A stretch of DNA of 46,518 bases from Paludibacteraceae bacterium (GTDB lineage Bacteria > Bacteroidota > Bacteroidia > Bacteroidales > Paludibacteraceae), in assembly GCA_017391525.1 (NCBI GenBank), contig JAFOYE010000014.1, positions 1 to 46,518 on the forward strand, read 5' to 3'. The notes below the pieces were generated by a model that was not told where the DNA came from, did not search any database, and saw only the letters and a list, made by a program, of their open reading frames with translations. The position numbers and the translations under genes were made by a program. This document shows positions 32,714-42,723 of the stretch, piece by piece (within the stretch, counting starts at the first letter, position 1; every line of letters starts with the position of its first letter).

Positions 32714-33460
32714 TTATCCTCCATTATGCGCCCAACCTAGTGCAAAAACACTAACACGACATCCACGAATAGGCACCGTCTCTTTCATACAGGCGAATAA
32801 TGTTGACCCTGAAGTTATTACATCATCCACAAGGAGTATATGTTTACCCTTCCATTCTTCTGGATATCTAACTAGAAACAATCCCTCCACATTCTCCAGA
32901 CGTTTATTAAATTGTGATTGTGCTTGATGAGCATTATTTCGAACCCGAACTAAATGTTCTGTATCAATCGGTATTTGCAAAACCTCACTTATACCACGAC
33001 ATATCCACTCTGCCTGATTAAATCCTCTTTCTCTTAATCGACGATTATGCAATGGAACAGGAACTAAAAAGTCCACATCATCAAACAGGTCTGAATCAAT
33101 ATACTCTTGTGCAGCTATTCTTCCTAAGTACTCAAATACCTTAGGTATTGGTCTAGAACCGTATTTACACTCAATAATCCGACGTAGTGTCTGTCCACAT
33201 TCACGGTTGTAATAGCCCCAAGCCGCTCCTTTTTGGTATCTAATATTTTTGTTGGATTTGTGAATTAATTCAACAAAAACCATATCAATGCCGTTATCTT
33301 TCAGTATTGCATGTTCTGTACGCCAAACAGACGTCAGACATGAATTACATATGCAAACTTCGTCATGGATTAGTTTCTTTTCACAAACAACACAAACACT
33401 GGGAAAGAAAACCTCTAGAACACCTTTCCACCATCGATATCGTCTTATTCCATCTAGCAT
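32714..33460 (-). CDS. ComF family phosphoribosyltransferase-like protein
   Basis: The 248-residue protein has the N-terminal zinc-finger cysteines (VCVVCEKKL and CICNSCL), the central LVPVPLHNRRLRERGFNQAE that marks ComF/GntX proteins, and the PRPP-binding loop HILLVDDVITSGSTL. ComF is needed for DNA uptake in naturally competent bacteria; in others its role is unclear. It starts 34 bp after the ftsZ stop on the same strand and is probably the last gene of the murC-ftsQ-ftsA-ftsZ transcript. Confidence 0.92.
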   Translation of the reverse strand: MLDGIRRYRWWKGVLEVFFPSVCVVCEKKLIHDEVCICNSCLTSVWRTEHAILKDNGIDMVFVELIHKSNKNIRYQKGAAWGYYNRECGQTLRRIIECKYGSRPIPKVFEYLGRIAAQEYIDSDLFDDVDFLVPVPLHNRRLRERGFNQAEWICRGISEVLQIPIDTEHLVRVRNNAHQAQSQFNKRLENVEGLFLVRYPEEWKGKHILLVDDVITSGSTLFACMKETVPIRGCRVSVFALGWAHNGG

Positions 33461-33494
33461 AGAACAAGCTGTTTACGATTGTGCATATGATTGA

Positions 33495-34757
33495 TTATTG
33501 TCTACGTCCTCTCATCCAACCTGGAACATTAGAGAATAATGAGCCTGATTTACTTTCTACTTTTTCTTCGTCAAGTTTCACAACGATCTCGTCTTCTTCT
33601 TCGTCAAATAATCCCATATTTGGAGTTACCTGAGTAATTTCAATTTCAATCGGTTCACTAACATTATCATCTAATAGAGTTTCAGATTCTAATTGCTCTG
33701 TATGTATTTCATTGCCCTTTTTATCACGCTTTATCTGGTTATCACTATAGTATGAATCTATCAAAACGCCTATTTCTTTTTCTCCCTTTTTAGGAATGTC
33801 TGACACCTCATATCCTGTAGCAATAATAGTAACACGAACACTCTCTCCAAGTTCTTCATCCAACGCAGCTCCCCACTGAACCTCAACATCTTCTCCAACC
33901 TCACGTACAAAATCATGAATTTGATCTATCTCTGACATAATCATGGCATGCTCTGTCGAACAATATATCTGCAACAGCAATCGACTTGCCCCATGTACAT
34001 CTGTATTGATAAGTGGAGAGTGTAATGCTTGGTGGATAGCATTAGCCACACGATTTTCACCACTAGCAGTTCCCACACTGATAATAGCTACACCTCCTTC
34101 TCTTAGTGTATTATACACATCGGTGAAGTCAGTGTTAATATATCCAGGTTTGGTAATAATCTCAGCTATAGAACGTGCTGCATTAGCAACAACATCATCC
34201 GATTTAGAGAAGGCATTCAGAAGATTAAGATCTGAATATATTTGACGTAGTTTCTCGTTATTAATAACAACAATAGCATCAACTTGCTCTGCAAGTTCTG
34301 CCACACCATTCATAGCCTTTTCTATCTTCTTACTTCCTTCAAAAGCAAATGGAATAGTAACAATTCCGACTGTCAATATTCCCATTTCCTTCGCTACTTC
34401 AGCAACAATAGGAGATGCACCTGTACCGGTACCACCACCCATACCAGCTGTAATGAATAGCATTTTTGTACCATCATTTAGGGCTTCTTTGATACGCTCA
34501 CGATCCTCTTCTGCATATTGTTTTGCCAAAGTAGGTCTTCCACCAACTCCCAAGCCTGTACCTAGTTGTAATTTGCCAGGAACACTACTACCAGCAAGAC
34601 TCATTTTATCCGTATTACAAACTAATAACGTTACATCTTGAATACCTTGCTTGTAAAGATAATTTATCGCGTTACAGCCACCGCCGCCAACACCCATTAC
34701 TTTAATTATTGACTCTTGTATATCAAGAGGTCCTAGTACATCAATGATATCTTCCAT
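33495..34757 (-). CDS. ftsZ: Cell division protein FtsZ
   Basis: The 420-residue protein begins MEDIIDVLGPLDIQESIIKV and has GVGGGGCNAINYL, the tubulin signature GGGTGTGASPIVAEVA, and the T7 region NTDFTDVYNTL. The GTPase core runs to about residue 310; the acidic linker is long, and the C-terminal peptide SLFSNVPGWMRGRRQ is probably the site that binds FtsA. FtsZ polymerises into the division ring. An in-frame upstream start (34802) would overlap ftsA by 23 bases and add an unusual Asn-rich stretch; the ATG at 34757 leaves a 22-base gap and gives the normal family N-terminus. Confidence 0.97.
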   Translation of the reverse strand: MEDIIDVLGPLDIQESIIKVMGVGGGGCNAINYLYKQGIQDVTLLVCNTDKMSLAGSSVPGKLQLGTGLGVGGRPTLAKQYAEEDRERIKEALNDGTKMLFITAGMGGGTGTGASPIVAEVAKEMGILTVGIVTIPFAFEGSKKIEKAMNGVAELAEQVDAIVVINNEKLRQIYSDLNLLNAFSKSDDVVANAARSIAEIITKPGYINTDFTDVYNTLREGGVAIISVGTASGENRVANAIHQALHSPLINTDVHGASRLLLQIYCSTEHAMIMSEIDQIHDFVREVGEDVEVQWGAALDEELGESVRVTIIATGYEVSDIPKKGEKEIGVLIDSYYSDNQIKRDKKGNEIHTEQLESETLLDDNVSEPIEIEITQVTPNMGLFDEEEDEIVVKLDEEKVESKSGSLFSNVPGWMRGRRQ

Positions 34758-34779
34758 ATATGTATTATTTTGATCATTA

Positions 34780-36093
34780 TTATTTAGCAGAAGATTGTTC
34801 ACTAGTTCCTTGTGATGATTCCAACAATTCTTCTTGAGTAAATATTTCTAGTGTTTTCTCATATATAACATCTATAATTCGCTTATCTTTTCTATAAGGT
34901 TTTAGTGGATGTTTTGCTCTATAAACAGCTCCTAACATTAAAGTTCCAACCAAAGATGAATATTGAGGCATACAATACTCTTCCGCAGAATCTGCAGTCA
35001 GCCATGCTGCATGTGACCCATACGCCACTTTGACTGTTGTATAACGCTCAAGGAACTCTATTATGCCTTGCAACATAGCACCACCACCTGTAATATACAA
35101 CACATCATACCTACTAGCTTCTTTATTGAGAGCAGATATCAAAGGATTCAGTATCTGCTTCAACTTATTGGATATCACAACAGAAAGTTCTTCTGTAGTG
35201 ATTGCTACTTGCTTATCATTGTTACCTCTAACTATATAACGTTTATTTTTCTCCACCAAATCAGGTAATGCCAGGCCGTAACTACATTTCAAATGTTCTG
35301 CGTACATCATTGGTATTCCCAACTCTTCTTGTATTGCTTCTGTAATATCATATCCACCAAGAGCAACTACCTGAGCATGCAAGTGTTGTGTACCCTTATA
35401 AAGACTCAAAGTACTCGTCTGAGCTCCTAAATCCAATATAGCACAACCACGTTCCATATCTTGATCCGAAGCTAATGCATTCAATAAAGCATCAGGACGA
35501 GCATATGAATGCTCTATATTAACAGTAGAACGTTTAAAACTTCCTTCAATCTTGTCCTCAATTTCTTTTTTACCAACAAAAGCTATATAATGAGCTTCCA
35601 CTAAAGTTGCTTTTTGATCGGGAGTAGGAACACTGTCTTGCTCTTCATCATCTAACTTATAGTAATATGGAACCAAGTCCAAAACTTGTACATCCACATT
35701 TTTCTTCTCTATTTTCTCCTTACATTCAACTTCCATTTCTTCAAGAAGACTCTGAGTGATAGCTCTTTTTCTAATTTGATCACGATTGGAAGAGATAGGA
35801 ACAACCTTTAAAGTTCGTCCCCCAACACACACAAACGTATTATGAATATTATTGATTCGTATGCGATTTCCTAAAAAACGGAGAATTTGATTAATCATGA
35901 AACCTGCGTCAGTCGTATTCACTATCACACCATGATCAACACAATCTCTCAACGAAGACTCTTCTGCACCCAAAATATGCAAAAGACCATCACTCGTATA
36001 TTCAGCAGCCATTGCCTTAAAAGACTGACTACCTAAATCCATCGCTATAAGCAAAGAGTTTTGTAATTTATCTTTCATTTTTTCACTAAACAT
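34780..36093 (-). CDS. ftsA: Cell division protein FtsA
   Basis: The 437-residue actin-like ATPase has LLIAMDLGSQSFKAMAAEY (phosphate-1), the SHS2-type 1C domain, CAILDLGAQTSTLSLYKG (phosphate-2) and LYITGGGAMLQGIIEFLE (adenosine motif). It links FtsZ filaments to the membrane. After the ATPase domain it has about 60 residues (KRIIDVIYEKTLEIF and a Ser/Glu-rich end); a clear amphipathic membrane helix like that of E. coli FtsA is not obvious. An internal ATG at 36078 is a possible alternative start. It lies 21 bp after ftsQ and 22 bp before ftsZ. Confidence 0.96.
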   Translation of the reverse strand: MFSEKMKDKLQNSLLIAMDLGSQSFKAMAAEYTSDGLLHILGAEESSLRDCVDHGVIVNTTDAGFMINQILRFLGNRIRINNIHNTFVCVGGRTLKVVPISSNRDQIRKRAITQSLLEEMEVECKEKIEKKNVDVQVLDLVPYYYKLDDEEQDSVPTPDQKATLVEAHYIAFVGKKEIEDKIEGSFKRSTVNIEHSYARPDALLNALASDQDMERGCAILDLGAQTSTLSLYKGTQHLHAQVVALGGYDITEAIQEELGIPMMYAEHLKCSYGLALPDLVEKNKRYIVRGNNDKQVAITTEELSVVISNKLKQILNPLISALNKEASRYDVLYITGGGAMLQGIIEFLERYTTVKVAYGSHAAWLTADSAEEYCMPQYSSLVGTLMLGAVYRAKHPLKPYRKDKRIIDVIYEKTLEIFTQEELLESSQGTSEQSSAK

Positions 36094-36114
36094 TCATTAA
36101 ACAATAAATTCCCA

Positions 36115-36852
36115 TTACCTTCTTACAACTTGCCCGTTGAAACGCAAGTCCAACTCTTGACATTCAGGGTAACCTAATACATCAAATCCTTGAGTGTATA
36201 ACTTTTGCAATCTTGCTAGCTTATCTTCATATCCAGACAATGTTCCCAACAAAATTTTGGCATCGTAATTCACTTGGTTTAGAATCACAGAATTAGAATC
36301 ATCTATCTGTACACTAGATATCTTCTCTTTCCAATATTCATTCTTATCAAGCCACATAACAAAATCAAAGATATCTTCCGTTGCAGACTCAACAGTTAGA
36401 CTTCCAAATATTGGCAAAATATTAGGCTCCACTCCTTCACAACAAGGCATCACACGCCTATCAGAATCCACCCAATAAATAGTATCACTAGTATTCACAC
36501 TAAAAACAGGTACACGTTGAGAAACACTTATCGATACTACCCCCATCGCTGTTTTATGACAATGCGCAGTTCTAATCATAGAGTGACCAAGCAGAGCTTG
36601 TTCTATCGAATAGCAATCAATTTGTCCTACCGGCTGTCCTAAACTATAACAAGAAACAGACTTCAAATAGTTTTCTAATTCTTTTACATCAACATATTTG
36701 CGAGTCTCATAATCTTCTATCACGATATCCACCTTTTCACATAAAGTAGCATCCGTGACATGCGAACATGTGACCACACAAACCACTACCACAATGCAAC
36801 TAAGTACTGCAGCTATGGTTAAAAACATAGATTTCTTTTTACTCATATTCAT
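36115..36852 (-). CDS. ftsQ: Cell division protein FtsQ
   Basis: The 245-residue protein has a short cytoplasmic start (MNMSKKK), one membrane segment at about 8-29 (LTIAAVLSCIVVVVCVV), a POTRA-like part with DVKELENYLKSVSCYSLGQPV and ISVSQRVPVFSVN, and a C-terminal beta domain (YWVDSDRRVMP, LQKLYTQGFDVLGYPECQELDLRFNGQVV). FtsQ is a periplasmic scaffold of the divisome. Position between murC and ftsA supports the call, which the sequence alone would make less certain. Its start overlaps the murC end by 14 bases. Confidence 0.9.
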   Translation of the reverse strand: MNMSKKKSMFLTIAAVLSCIVVVVCVVTCSHVTDATLCEKVDIVIEDYETRKYVDVKELENYLKSVSCYSLGQPVGQIDCYSIEQALLGHSMIRTAHCHKTAMGVVSISVSQRVPVFSVNTSDTIYWVDSDRRVMPCCEGVEPNILPIFGSLTVESATEDIFDFVMWLDKNEYWKEKISSVQIDDSNSVILNQVNYDAKILLGTLSGYEDKLARLQKLYTQGFDVLGYPECQELDLRFNGQVVRR

Positions 36853-38233
36853 TAAGATTTAGTTTAATTTCGTTTACCTGACGTTCTATATCACCAGCCC
36901 CCAATGTCATAACCACTACTTTTTCTCTACTAGAAATCCAACGAGTCACTTGCAAAGAAATTTGTCCAACAAGATCCTCCTTTGCTACCACATTGCATTT
37001 AGATGGATTTCCCATTAAAGACCGTAGCCATTCACTAGTAACTCCAATCATTGGTAATTCACGAGCAGGATAAATAGGCAATAATAAAATAGAGTCTGCT
37101 AAATTAAGCGCATCTACAAATCCACCTGCAAAATCACGCGTACGACTATACAAATGAGGTTGGAAGACCACTAGTAATTTACGATGAGGATACAACTTTT
37201 TAACAGATTTAATACTCGCTTTTAACTCCTCTGGATGATGCGCATAATCATCAATATAACTAACGAGCGATTTATTTACATGTAAATTGAAACGGCGATA
37301 GACCCCAGTAAAACTGGCTAACCCATCTCGTAATTCTTGCTCCGTCAAACCTAACAAATAAGCTATCGCTAATGCGGCTACACTATTCTCCACATTCACC
37401 CACGCGGGCACACACAATCGCATATCTAAGATTATTGCATTAGGCGCATGAAAGTCAAAGACGATTACACCATCTTCAAACCTTATATTGCGAGCCGAAA
37501 AACTGGCATCTTGCTGTTCTACCGTGTATGTATATACTGTTGCCTTAAGATCATCTACAGGTATATCTAAACCTCGCTTAACCACCAAAGCATTTGATAC
37601 TAATGAAGCATAATGTAAGAAACTATCACGGTAATTCTCCTCAGTCCCATAAACATCCAAATGATCCGCATCCATACTCGTGATTACTGACATATACGGA
37701 GATAAGTGATGAAAAGAACGATCGTATTCATCTGCCTCAGTCACCACATAGTCACTACTAGTATCAATAAGCAGATTTGTATTATAGTTATTAGAGATTC
37801 CACCCAAAAATGCGCTACATCTCAACTTCGAAGAGTATAAAATATGAGCCAACAAAGTACTTGTAGTAGTTTTTCCATGCGTACCTGCCACACACAAAGA
37901 TTTCGCCATCCGTGTTAACCAACCCAACACCTCTGCTCTTTTCATGATTGTAAAGCCATGCTCTCTCAACCACTGATACTGCGGTTGCGTATCAGGAACT
38001 GCAGGAGTTCGAACGACTAACGTATGTGCCACATCCAGACGTTGTACCAAGGAACAATCATCACCATATTCTATCACAACACCCTCTTTTTCCAACTCCG
38101 TTGTCAAAGAGGATGAAACACGATCGTACCCAATTACAAGATACCCTTTTGCGGTAAAGTAACGCGCTAACGCACTCATACCAATACCGCCAACACCCAA
38201 AAAATATATCGTATTAACACGTTCTAGATTCAT
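36839..38233 (-). CDS. murC: UDP-N-acetylmuramate-L-alanine ligase
   Basis: The 464-residue enzyme adds L-alanine to UDP-MurNAc. It has FLGVGGIGMSALARYF for the nucleotide sugar site, VAGTHGKTTTSTLLAHIL as ATP-binding loop (about 114-131), VTEADEYDRSFHHL, ITSMDADHLDVYGT and DDYAHHPEELKASI. It is the first gene of this truncated division cluster; murG and earlier dcw genes are absent and the promoter at 38307-38338 lies directly upstream. Confidence 0.97.
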   Translation of the reverse strand: MNLERVNTIYFLGVGGIGMSALARYFTAKGYLVIGYDRVSSSLTTELEKEGVVIEYGDDCSLVQRLDVAHTLVVRTPAVPDTQPQYQWLREHGFTIMKRAEVLGWLTRMAKSLCVAGTHGKTTTSTLLAHILYSSKLRCSAFLGGISNNYNTNLLIDTSSDYVVTEADEYDRSFHHLSPYMSVITSMDADHLDVYGTEENYRDSFLHYASLVSNALVVKRGLDIPVDDLKATVYTYTVEQQDASFSARNIRFEDGVIVFDFHAPNAIILDMRLCVPAWVNVENSVAALAIAYLLGLTEQELRDGLASFTGVYRRFNLHVNKSLVSYIDDYAHHPEELKASIKSVKKLYPHRKLLVVFQPHLYSRTRDFAGGFVDALNLADSILLLPIYPARELPMIGVTSEWLRSLMGNPSKCNVVAKEDLVGQISLQVTRWISSREKVVVMTLGAGDIERQVNEIKLNLNEYE

Positions 38234-38306
38234 TCTCGAATAGCAATTACAATAATTTCATCAAACGATGTCATATATTACGTTCTATCGTCTACATATC
38301 TCGCTG

Positions 38307-38338
38307 CAAAATTACAACATTTTTCTGACATATGCAAG
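38307..38338 (-). promoter_or_regulatory. murC-ftsQ-ftsA-ftsZ promoter
   Basis: On the minus strand CTTG (38338-38335), 20 bp, TAATTTTG (38314-38307), with extension TTGCATATGTC. It is back to back with the ftsK promoter about 125 bp away. Confidence 0.8.
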
Positions 38339-38460
38339 ATTTAAGATGGATTTTTTATACCAACCATGTCGCATCGTAAAACAACGCAAACTCCAATTTC
38401 AAAAAGACAACCATATACTTCATCGTAGATTTTAATATTTAGCGAAAAATCTTACAATAT

Positions 38461-38492
38461 CTTGCATATATGCTATTTTTTTTGTACCTTTG
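38461..38492 (+). promoter_or_regulatory. ftsK promoter
   Basis: CTTG (38461-38464), 20 bp, TACCTTTG (38485-38492), with extension TTGCATATATGC. The ATG follows 20 bases after the -7 box, so the leader is very short. Confidence 0.85.
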
Positions 38493-38512
38493 CGCTCTAA
38501 ATCACAAAAACT

Positions 38513-41023
38513 ATGGCAAGAAGAGTAACACCCAAGAAAACGCAACCATCTAAAGAGACCAAAACAAATAAAACGACCACAAAGCCAAATAGACTTAAAG
38601 CGTTCCTTCAAAAAACGCGTGAATTACTATTAAATCGTAAGTTTCAAATATCTGTAGGCATCATTGTTTTTGCTATCACAATAATGATGTTTATCGCATA
38701 TGTTAGTTTCTTTTTTACAGGTGCAGAAGATCAATCAATAGTAGAGGCTATTGATACACGTCATGAATTACGAGACAACATTCAAAACACTTTAGGTCTT
38801 CCTGGTGCTATTGTTTCACGTTGGTTGGTGCACAGTACATTTGGCATAGTATCTATCTTTGCTTTGATTGCAATGGCCCTCTACTCCACACGATTGGTTA
38901 GAGAGTACAATTTACCTCGCCTACGTTTACTATTTATTACCATCTTTGCTTTAATGTGGGGATCCATCACATTAGGATTCGCACAACACATCATAGGGAA
39001 AGATGCTTTTTTCTATTGGGGAGGTAGCGTAGGTAAAAGTATTGCAGAATGGGGAATCTCTTATATACATTGGTTAGGAATGACCATCATTCTTATAACG
39101 TCACTTATCGTATTCCTCATATTGGTTGATAAAAAGTTCCCAGAACGTTGCAAACAGTTCTTTTCATGGTTAACCGAATTATTTAAGAAGAAGGAAAAGG
39201 ATGAAATGGAACTTCAACAACAAGATAAGATGGAAGGTATCCTTGTTGAGGATGTTGTAGAGGATATTGTAGAGAACGTTGAGGATGAAATTCTAAATAT
39301 AGAATTAACACCAGAAGATGAATTGTTAGTCAACAGCGATAACAGTTCTTCGCAACCAGTTTTTCACTTGGATGTAGAAGTTCCAAATGAAGAATTAATT
39401 ACCGATGATACACCTGAGAATGTTGACATTTCTATTACAGATGTACCTAATGTTGAGTTACAAGAAGAAACATCCGAGATGTTATTGGAAAAACTAGGTC
39501 CATATGATCCTCGAAAAGACTTGGAACAATATAAATTTCCTTCGCTCAATTTACTGAAGATATACGACAACGAAACAGCACCTCTAATAGATAAGAATGA
39601 GCAACAGACCAATGCCAATCGAATTGTAAATACGCTACGAAACTTTGACATTGAAATTGAGTCTATTAAAGCAACTGTAGGTCCCTCTGTTACTCTTTAT
39701 GAAATAGTACCAAAAGCTGGTATCAAAATAGCTAGAATCCAAGGACTTGAAAATGATATCATGCTATCGCTTGCTGCTATTGGTATTCGAATTATTGCCC
39801 CTATGCCAGGAAAAGGAACCATTGGTATTGAAGTTCCTAATGAAAAACCACAAATAGTATCTATGCACTCTGTAATAGCAAGCAAGCGTTTCCAAGAAGA
39901 ACACAAGATGAAACTACCTGTTGCTATCGGTCGTACTATTACAAATGAAGTGTTTACATTTGACCTTGCAAAAACACCTCACCTTTTAGTTGCCGGAGCA
40001 ACTGGACAAGGTAAATCAGTTGGTTTGAACGCAATACTAACATCCCTGCTATATAAGAAGCATCCAGCGGAATTAAAATTTGTATTGGTTGACCCTAAGA
40101 TGGTTGAGTTCTCAATCTATAAACCACTCCTTAAACATTATATGGCAGCGATGCCTGACCAAGATGAAGATGAAATTATCATTACTGATTGTCAAAAAGT
40201 CATCAACACTCTTAATTCGCTTGTCATAGAGATGGAGAATCGTTATCAATTACTTATGACGGCAAAATGTCGTAATCTAGAAGACTACAACGAAAAATTT
40301 GTCAACCGCAAATTAAATCCAGAAAGAGGACATCGATACATGCCTTACATAGTAATTGTTATAGACGAGTATGGAGATTTTATTATGCAAGCAGGTAAAG
40401 AAGTCGAACGCCCTATCCAACGCCTAACACAAAAAGCACGTGCGGTAGGTATGCATATGATCCTTGCAACCCAACGTCCTGACGTTAAGATTGTAACGGG
40501 TACGATCAAAGCCAATATCCCAACTCGTATTGCATTCCGTACCCAGTCTGTCGTTGATTCACGAACAGTATTGGATAGCAAGGGAGCAGACCAACTAATT
40601 GGAAAAGGCGATATGCTATATTCTGCTAGTGGTGCAATTACACGTATTCAATGTGCTTTTGTTGATACTCCTGAAGTAGAAAAAATTGTACAACACATTG
40701 AACAACAGCAACATTATTTAGAGCCTTACCAATTGCCAGAATATATAGCAGAAGGTAGCGATACTCCTGCACCTGGTTCTGTAGATCTTAAACGTTTGGA
40801 TCCTATGTTTGCAGATGTAGCTCGCTATACGGTTAGCAAACAAGAAGGATCAACCTCACGCATCCAGCGTGCATTCGAAATAGGTTATAATCGTGCTGGT
40901 AAACTCTCAGACCAATTAGAAGCAGCTGGTATCGTAGGACCTAATAAAGGGCCTAAGGGACGAGACGTACTTATACAAGACATGGAACAGTTAGAACGTA
41001 AACTACAGGAATTAGGTTACTAA
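38513..41023 (+). CDS. ftsK: DNA translocase FtsK/SpoIIIE
   Basis: The 836-residue protein has a basic start, four membrane segments at about residues 44-205, an acidic Glu/Asp-rich linker (about 220-335) and the motor: alpha domain from about 340, VAGATGQGKSVGLNAIL (Walker A, near 495), VLVDPKMVEFSIYKPL, IVIVIDEYGDFIMQAG (Walker B, near 615), and MILATQRPDVKIVTGTIKAN. The C-terminal gamma winged helix (about 760-836; RIQRAFEIGYNRAGKLSDQL) reads KOPS-type sequences. It pumps chromosome ends through the septum. It is divergent from the murC-ftsZ cluster and followed 36 bp later by a LolA-like gene. Confidence 0.96.
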   Translation: MARRVTPKKTQPSKETKTNKTTTKPNRLKAFLQKTRELLLNRKFQISVGIIVFAITIMMFIAYVSFFFTGAEDQSIVEAIDTRHELRDNIQNTLGLPGAIVSRWLVHSTFGIVSIFALIAMALYSTRLVREYNLPRLRLLFITIFALMWGSITLGFAQHIIGKDAFFYWGGSVGKSIAEWGISYIHWLGMTIILITSLIVFLILVDKKFPERCKQFFSWLTELFKKKEKDEMELQQQDKMEGILVEDVVEDIVENVEDEILNIELTPEDELLVNSDNSSSQPVFHLDVEVPNEELITDDTPENVDISITDVPNVELQEETSEMLLEKLGPYDPRKDLEQYKFPSLNLLKIYDNETAPLIDKNEQQTNANRIVNTLRNFDIEIESIKATVGPSVTLYEIVPKAGIKIARIQGLENDIMLSLAAIGIRIIAPMPGKGTIGIEVPNEKPQIVSMHSVIASKRFQEEHKMKLPVAIGRTITNEVFTFDLAKTPHLLVAGATGQGKSVGLNAILTSLLYKKHPAELKFVLVDPKMVEFSIYKPLLKHYMAAMPDQDEDEIIITDCQKVINTLNSLVIEMENRYQLLMTAKCRNLEDYNEKFVNRKLNPERGHRYMPYIVIVIDEYGDFIMQAGKEVERPIQRLTQKARAVGMHMILATQRPDVKIVTGTIKANIPTRIAFRTQSVVDSRTVLDSKGADQLIGKGDMLYSASGAITRIQCAFVDTPEVEKIVQHIEQQQHYLEPYQLPEYIAEGSDTPAPGSVDLKRLDPMFADVARYTVSKQEGSTSRIQRAFEIGYNRAGKLSDQLEAAGIVGPNKGPKGRDVLIQDMEQLERKLQELGY

Positions 41024-41059
41024 AACATTGAATATATCATATAATCAAACTTTGAAGTT

Positions 41060-41623
41060 ATGTCATTACTTATTATTATATTGACTGTGCTACAGTCTCT
41101 ATTTTCGACATTGGATCAAAAGACATTGCAAGCCGATTTTACAATGGTGCAAAATCAAACTGCAGTAAACACGCAAACTCCTATGACATACACTGGAGAT
41201 ATCAAAATGCGTGGCAAGAAATTTATTATGTCCATGTGGATCATGGAAGCTTCGTATGATGGAAAAACATTATACGTCTATAATGATGATATTGAAGAAC
41301 TAACTCTCAGCAATCCTACTAATGAGGAACTGCTAACAACCAATCCTATTCTTTTTGCCAAATCATTGCTACCTACATGCGAATATTCCGAAAAAGTAAT
41401 TGGAGAAAAAACACAAGTCACCCTCACTCCAAAGGATCAATCTAAAGGTATCAAAAAATTACTGCTGCAAATATACACTAGTACACTCACTCCAATTTAT
41501 ATTGAAATACAAGAAACGAATGGAGCAGTTACGACCCTACGCTTCAATAACGCAAAATACACGACCGAAAATCCTTCGTTTAAATTAACAAAACCTGGAG
41601 TTTATATAAACGACTTACGATAA
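41060..41623 (+). CDS. LolA-like outer membrane lipoprotein carrier
   Basis: The 187-residue protein has a signal sequence (MSLLIIILTVLQSLFS) and then the LolA-type beta pattern: KTLQADFTMVQNQ, TYTGDIKMRGKKFIMSM, SYDGKTLYVYNDDIEELTL, LTPKDQSKGIKKLLLQI, ITYIEIQE-like strands and LRFNNAKYTTENPSFKL at the end. LolA carries lipoproteins across the periplasm. Its place directly after ftsK is a common arrangement in Bacteroidota and supports the call. Motifs are diffuse, so the exact cargo role is inferred. Confidence 0.85.
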   Translation: MSLLIIILTVLQSLFSTLDQKTLQADFTMVQNQTAVNTQTPMTYTGDIKMRGKKFIMSMWIMEASYDGKTLYVYNDDIEELTLSNPTNEELLTTNPILFAKSLLPTCEYSEKVIGEKTQVTLTPKDQSKGIKKLLLQIYTSTLTPIYIEIQETNGAVTTLRFNNAKYTTENPSFKLTKPGVYINDLR

Positions 41624-41626
41624 AAT

Positions 41627-41663
41627 ACAATAGAAGCGTGATAGTCTATCACGCTTCTATTGT
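41627..41663. terminator. Bidirectional hairpin between convergent lolA-like and holA genes
   Basis: A perfect 18-bp dyad (41627-41644 with 41646-41663) with a one-base centre. There is no clear T run on either side, so it may act as a transcript end or barrier rather than a classical terminator. Confidence 0.7.
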
Positions 41664-41685
41664 GTATATGCAACTGCATTATATA

Positions 41686-42723
41686 TCAATGTAAAATCTT
41701 ATATATTAATTCCTTCCACAAATCTCCATCTTTTGCACTAGGGTTATTGATACCTTTTAAACGTGCATCTATATCTCTGAAATATCCAATAATTGCAAAT
41801 GTTTTTCCAGCCGAAAACCTACGAGCGGCTGCAGCGTAATCCTTTACAAAAAAAGGAGCAACTCCTAAAGCTGGACCTGCGACACGATCACTCTTATCAG
41901 GTAAATAATGATATACCATTAAGTTTGCAAAGAAACCGTAGAGTATTCCTAATTCCTTAATCATCGGATGATCCTTGCTATTAGCGAAGTATTGAGTTAT
42001 GCGATTGGCTTTGACTACATCTCCTGCGATTAATGCACTCTGTAATTCAAAAACATTGAAATCTTTAGAAATACCAATATTTCTCTCTACCAATGCAGCA
42101 TCAATCACCTTAACTCCTTCAGGACGGCCATCTATCAATTTTTGCAACGAACCTACTATCTGCGTCAAATCCGTACCCAAACTATCAGCTAATATCTTAG
42201 CTACTTTCTCATCTATTTGGACCTCATCCCCTAAGGCTTTGAGTTCTTTATTGCGTTCAGCCACATAATCACGTATCCACTTCTCTACTTGATAATCACG
42301 CAATTGCTCTGACTCCATCAGCACACCGCCCTTCTTTTCCCAATTTTTGAATAGATTTAGACGTTTATCCGGAGAACCATATTTATAACAAAAGACCAAA
42401 ATGGTTGATGGCTGAGGATTATCCATATACATCGCTAACGCTTCCCATTTCTTAATATTTTGCGCCTCTTTTACGATAATGACTTTATATCCACCCATCA
42501 TAGCAAAACCGCGTGCTGCACCTATCACAGGCGAAACATCACCACTCGCCAAATCTTTACCATAAATAATCGTTTGGTCAAACTCACGGGCCATAGCATC
42601 TAGCACATTCTGCTCAATGTAATCAGATACCTTATCTATATAATAAGATTCTTTTCCACAAAGCATATATGCTGGAGCATACTTACCTTGCTTAAGACCT
42701 ATCATTACTTCTTCGTACTTCAT
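41686..42723 (-). CDS. holA: DNA polymerase III subunit delta
   Basis: The 345-residue protein matches the clamp-loader delta family: YAPAYMLCGKESYYIDKVSD at the N-terminus, ARGFAMMGGYKVIIVKEAQN, LVFCYKYGSPDKRLNLFKNW, LADSLGTDLTQIVGSLQKL and GISKDFNVFELQSALIAGD, with a helical C-terminal collar domain. Delta opens the beta clamp. It starts with an ATGA overlap (4 bases) with the upstream radical SAM gene, so it is translated from the same mRNA as the queuosine transporter operon. Confidence 0.94.
   Translation of the reverse strand: MKYEEVMIGLKQGKYAPAYMLCGKESYYIDKVSDYIEQNVLDAMAREFDQTIIYGKDLASGDVSPVIGAARGFAMMGGYKVIIVKEAQNIKKWEALAMYMDNPQPSTILVFCYKYGSPDKRLNLFKNWEKKGGVLMESEQLRDYQVEKWIRDYVAERNKELKALGDEVQIDEKVAKILADSLGTDLTQIVGSLQKLIDGRPEGVKVIDAALVERNIGISKDFNVFELQSALIAGDVVKANRITQYFANSKDHPMIKELGILYGFFANLMVYHYLPDKSDRVAGPALGVAPFFVKDYAAAARRFSAGKTFAIIGYFRDIDARLKGINNPSAKDGDLWKELIYKILH

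Noticed and set aside
34758..34802. Longer FtsZ start overlapping ftsA
   Set aside because: It adds an Asn-rich stretch not found in the family; the ATG at 34757 fits both gap and family.
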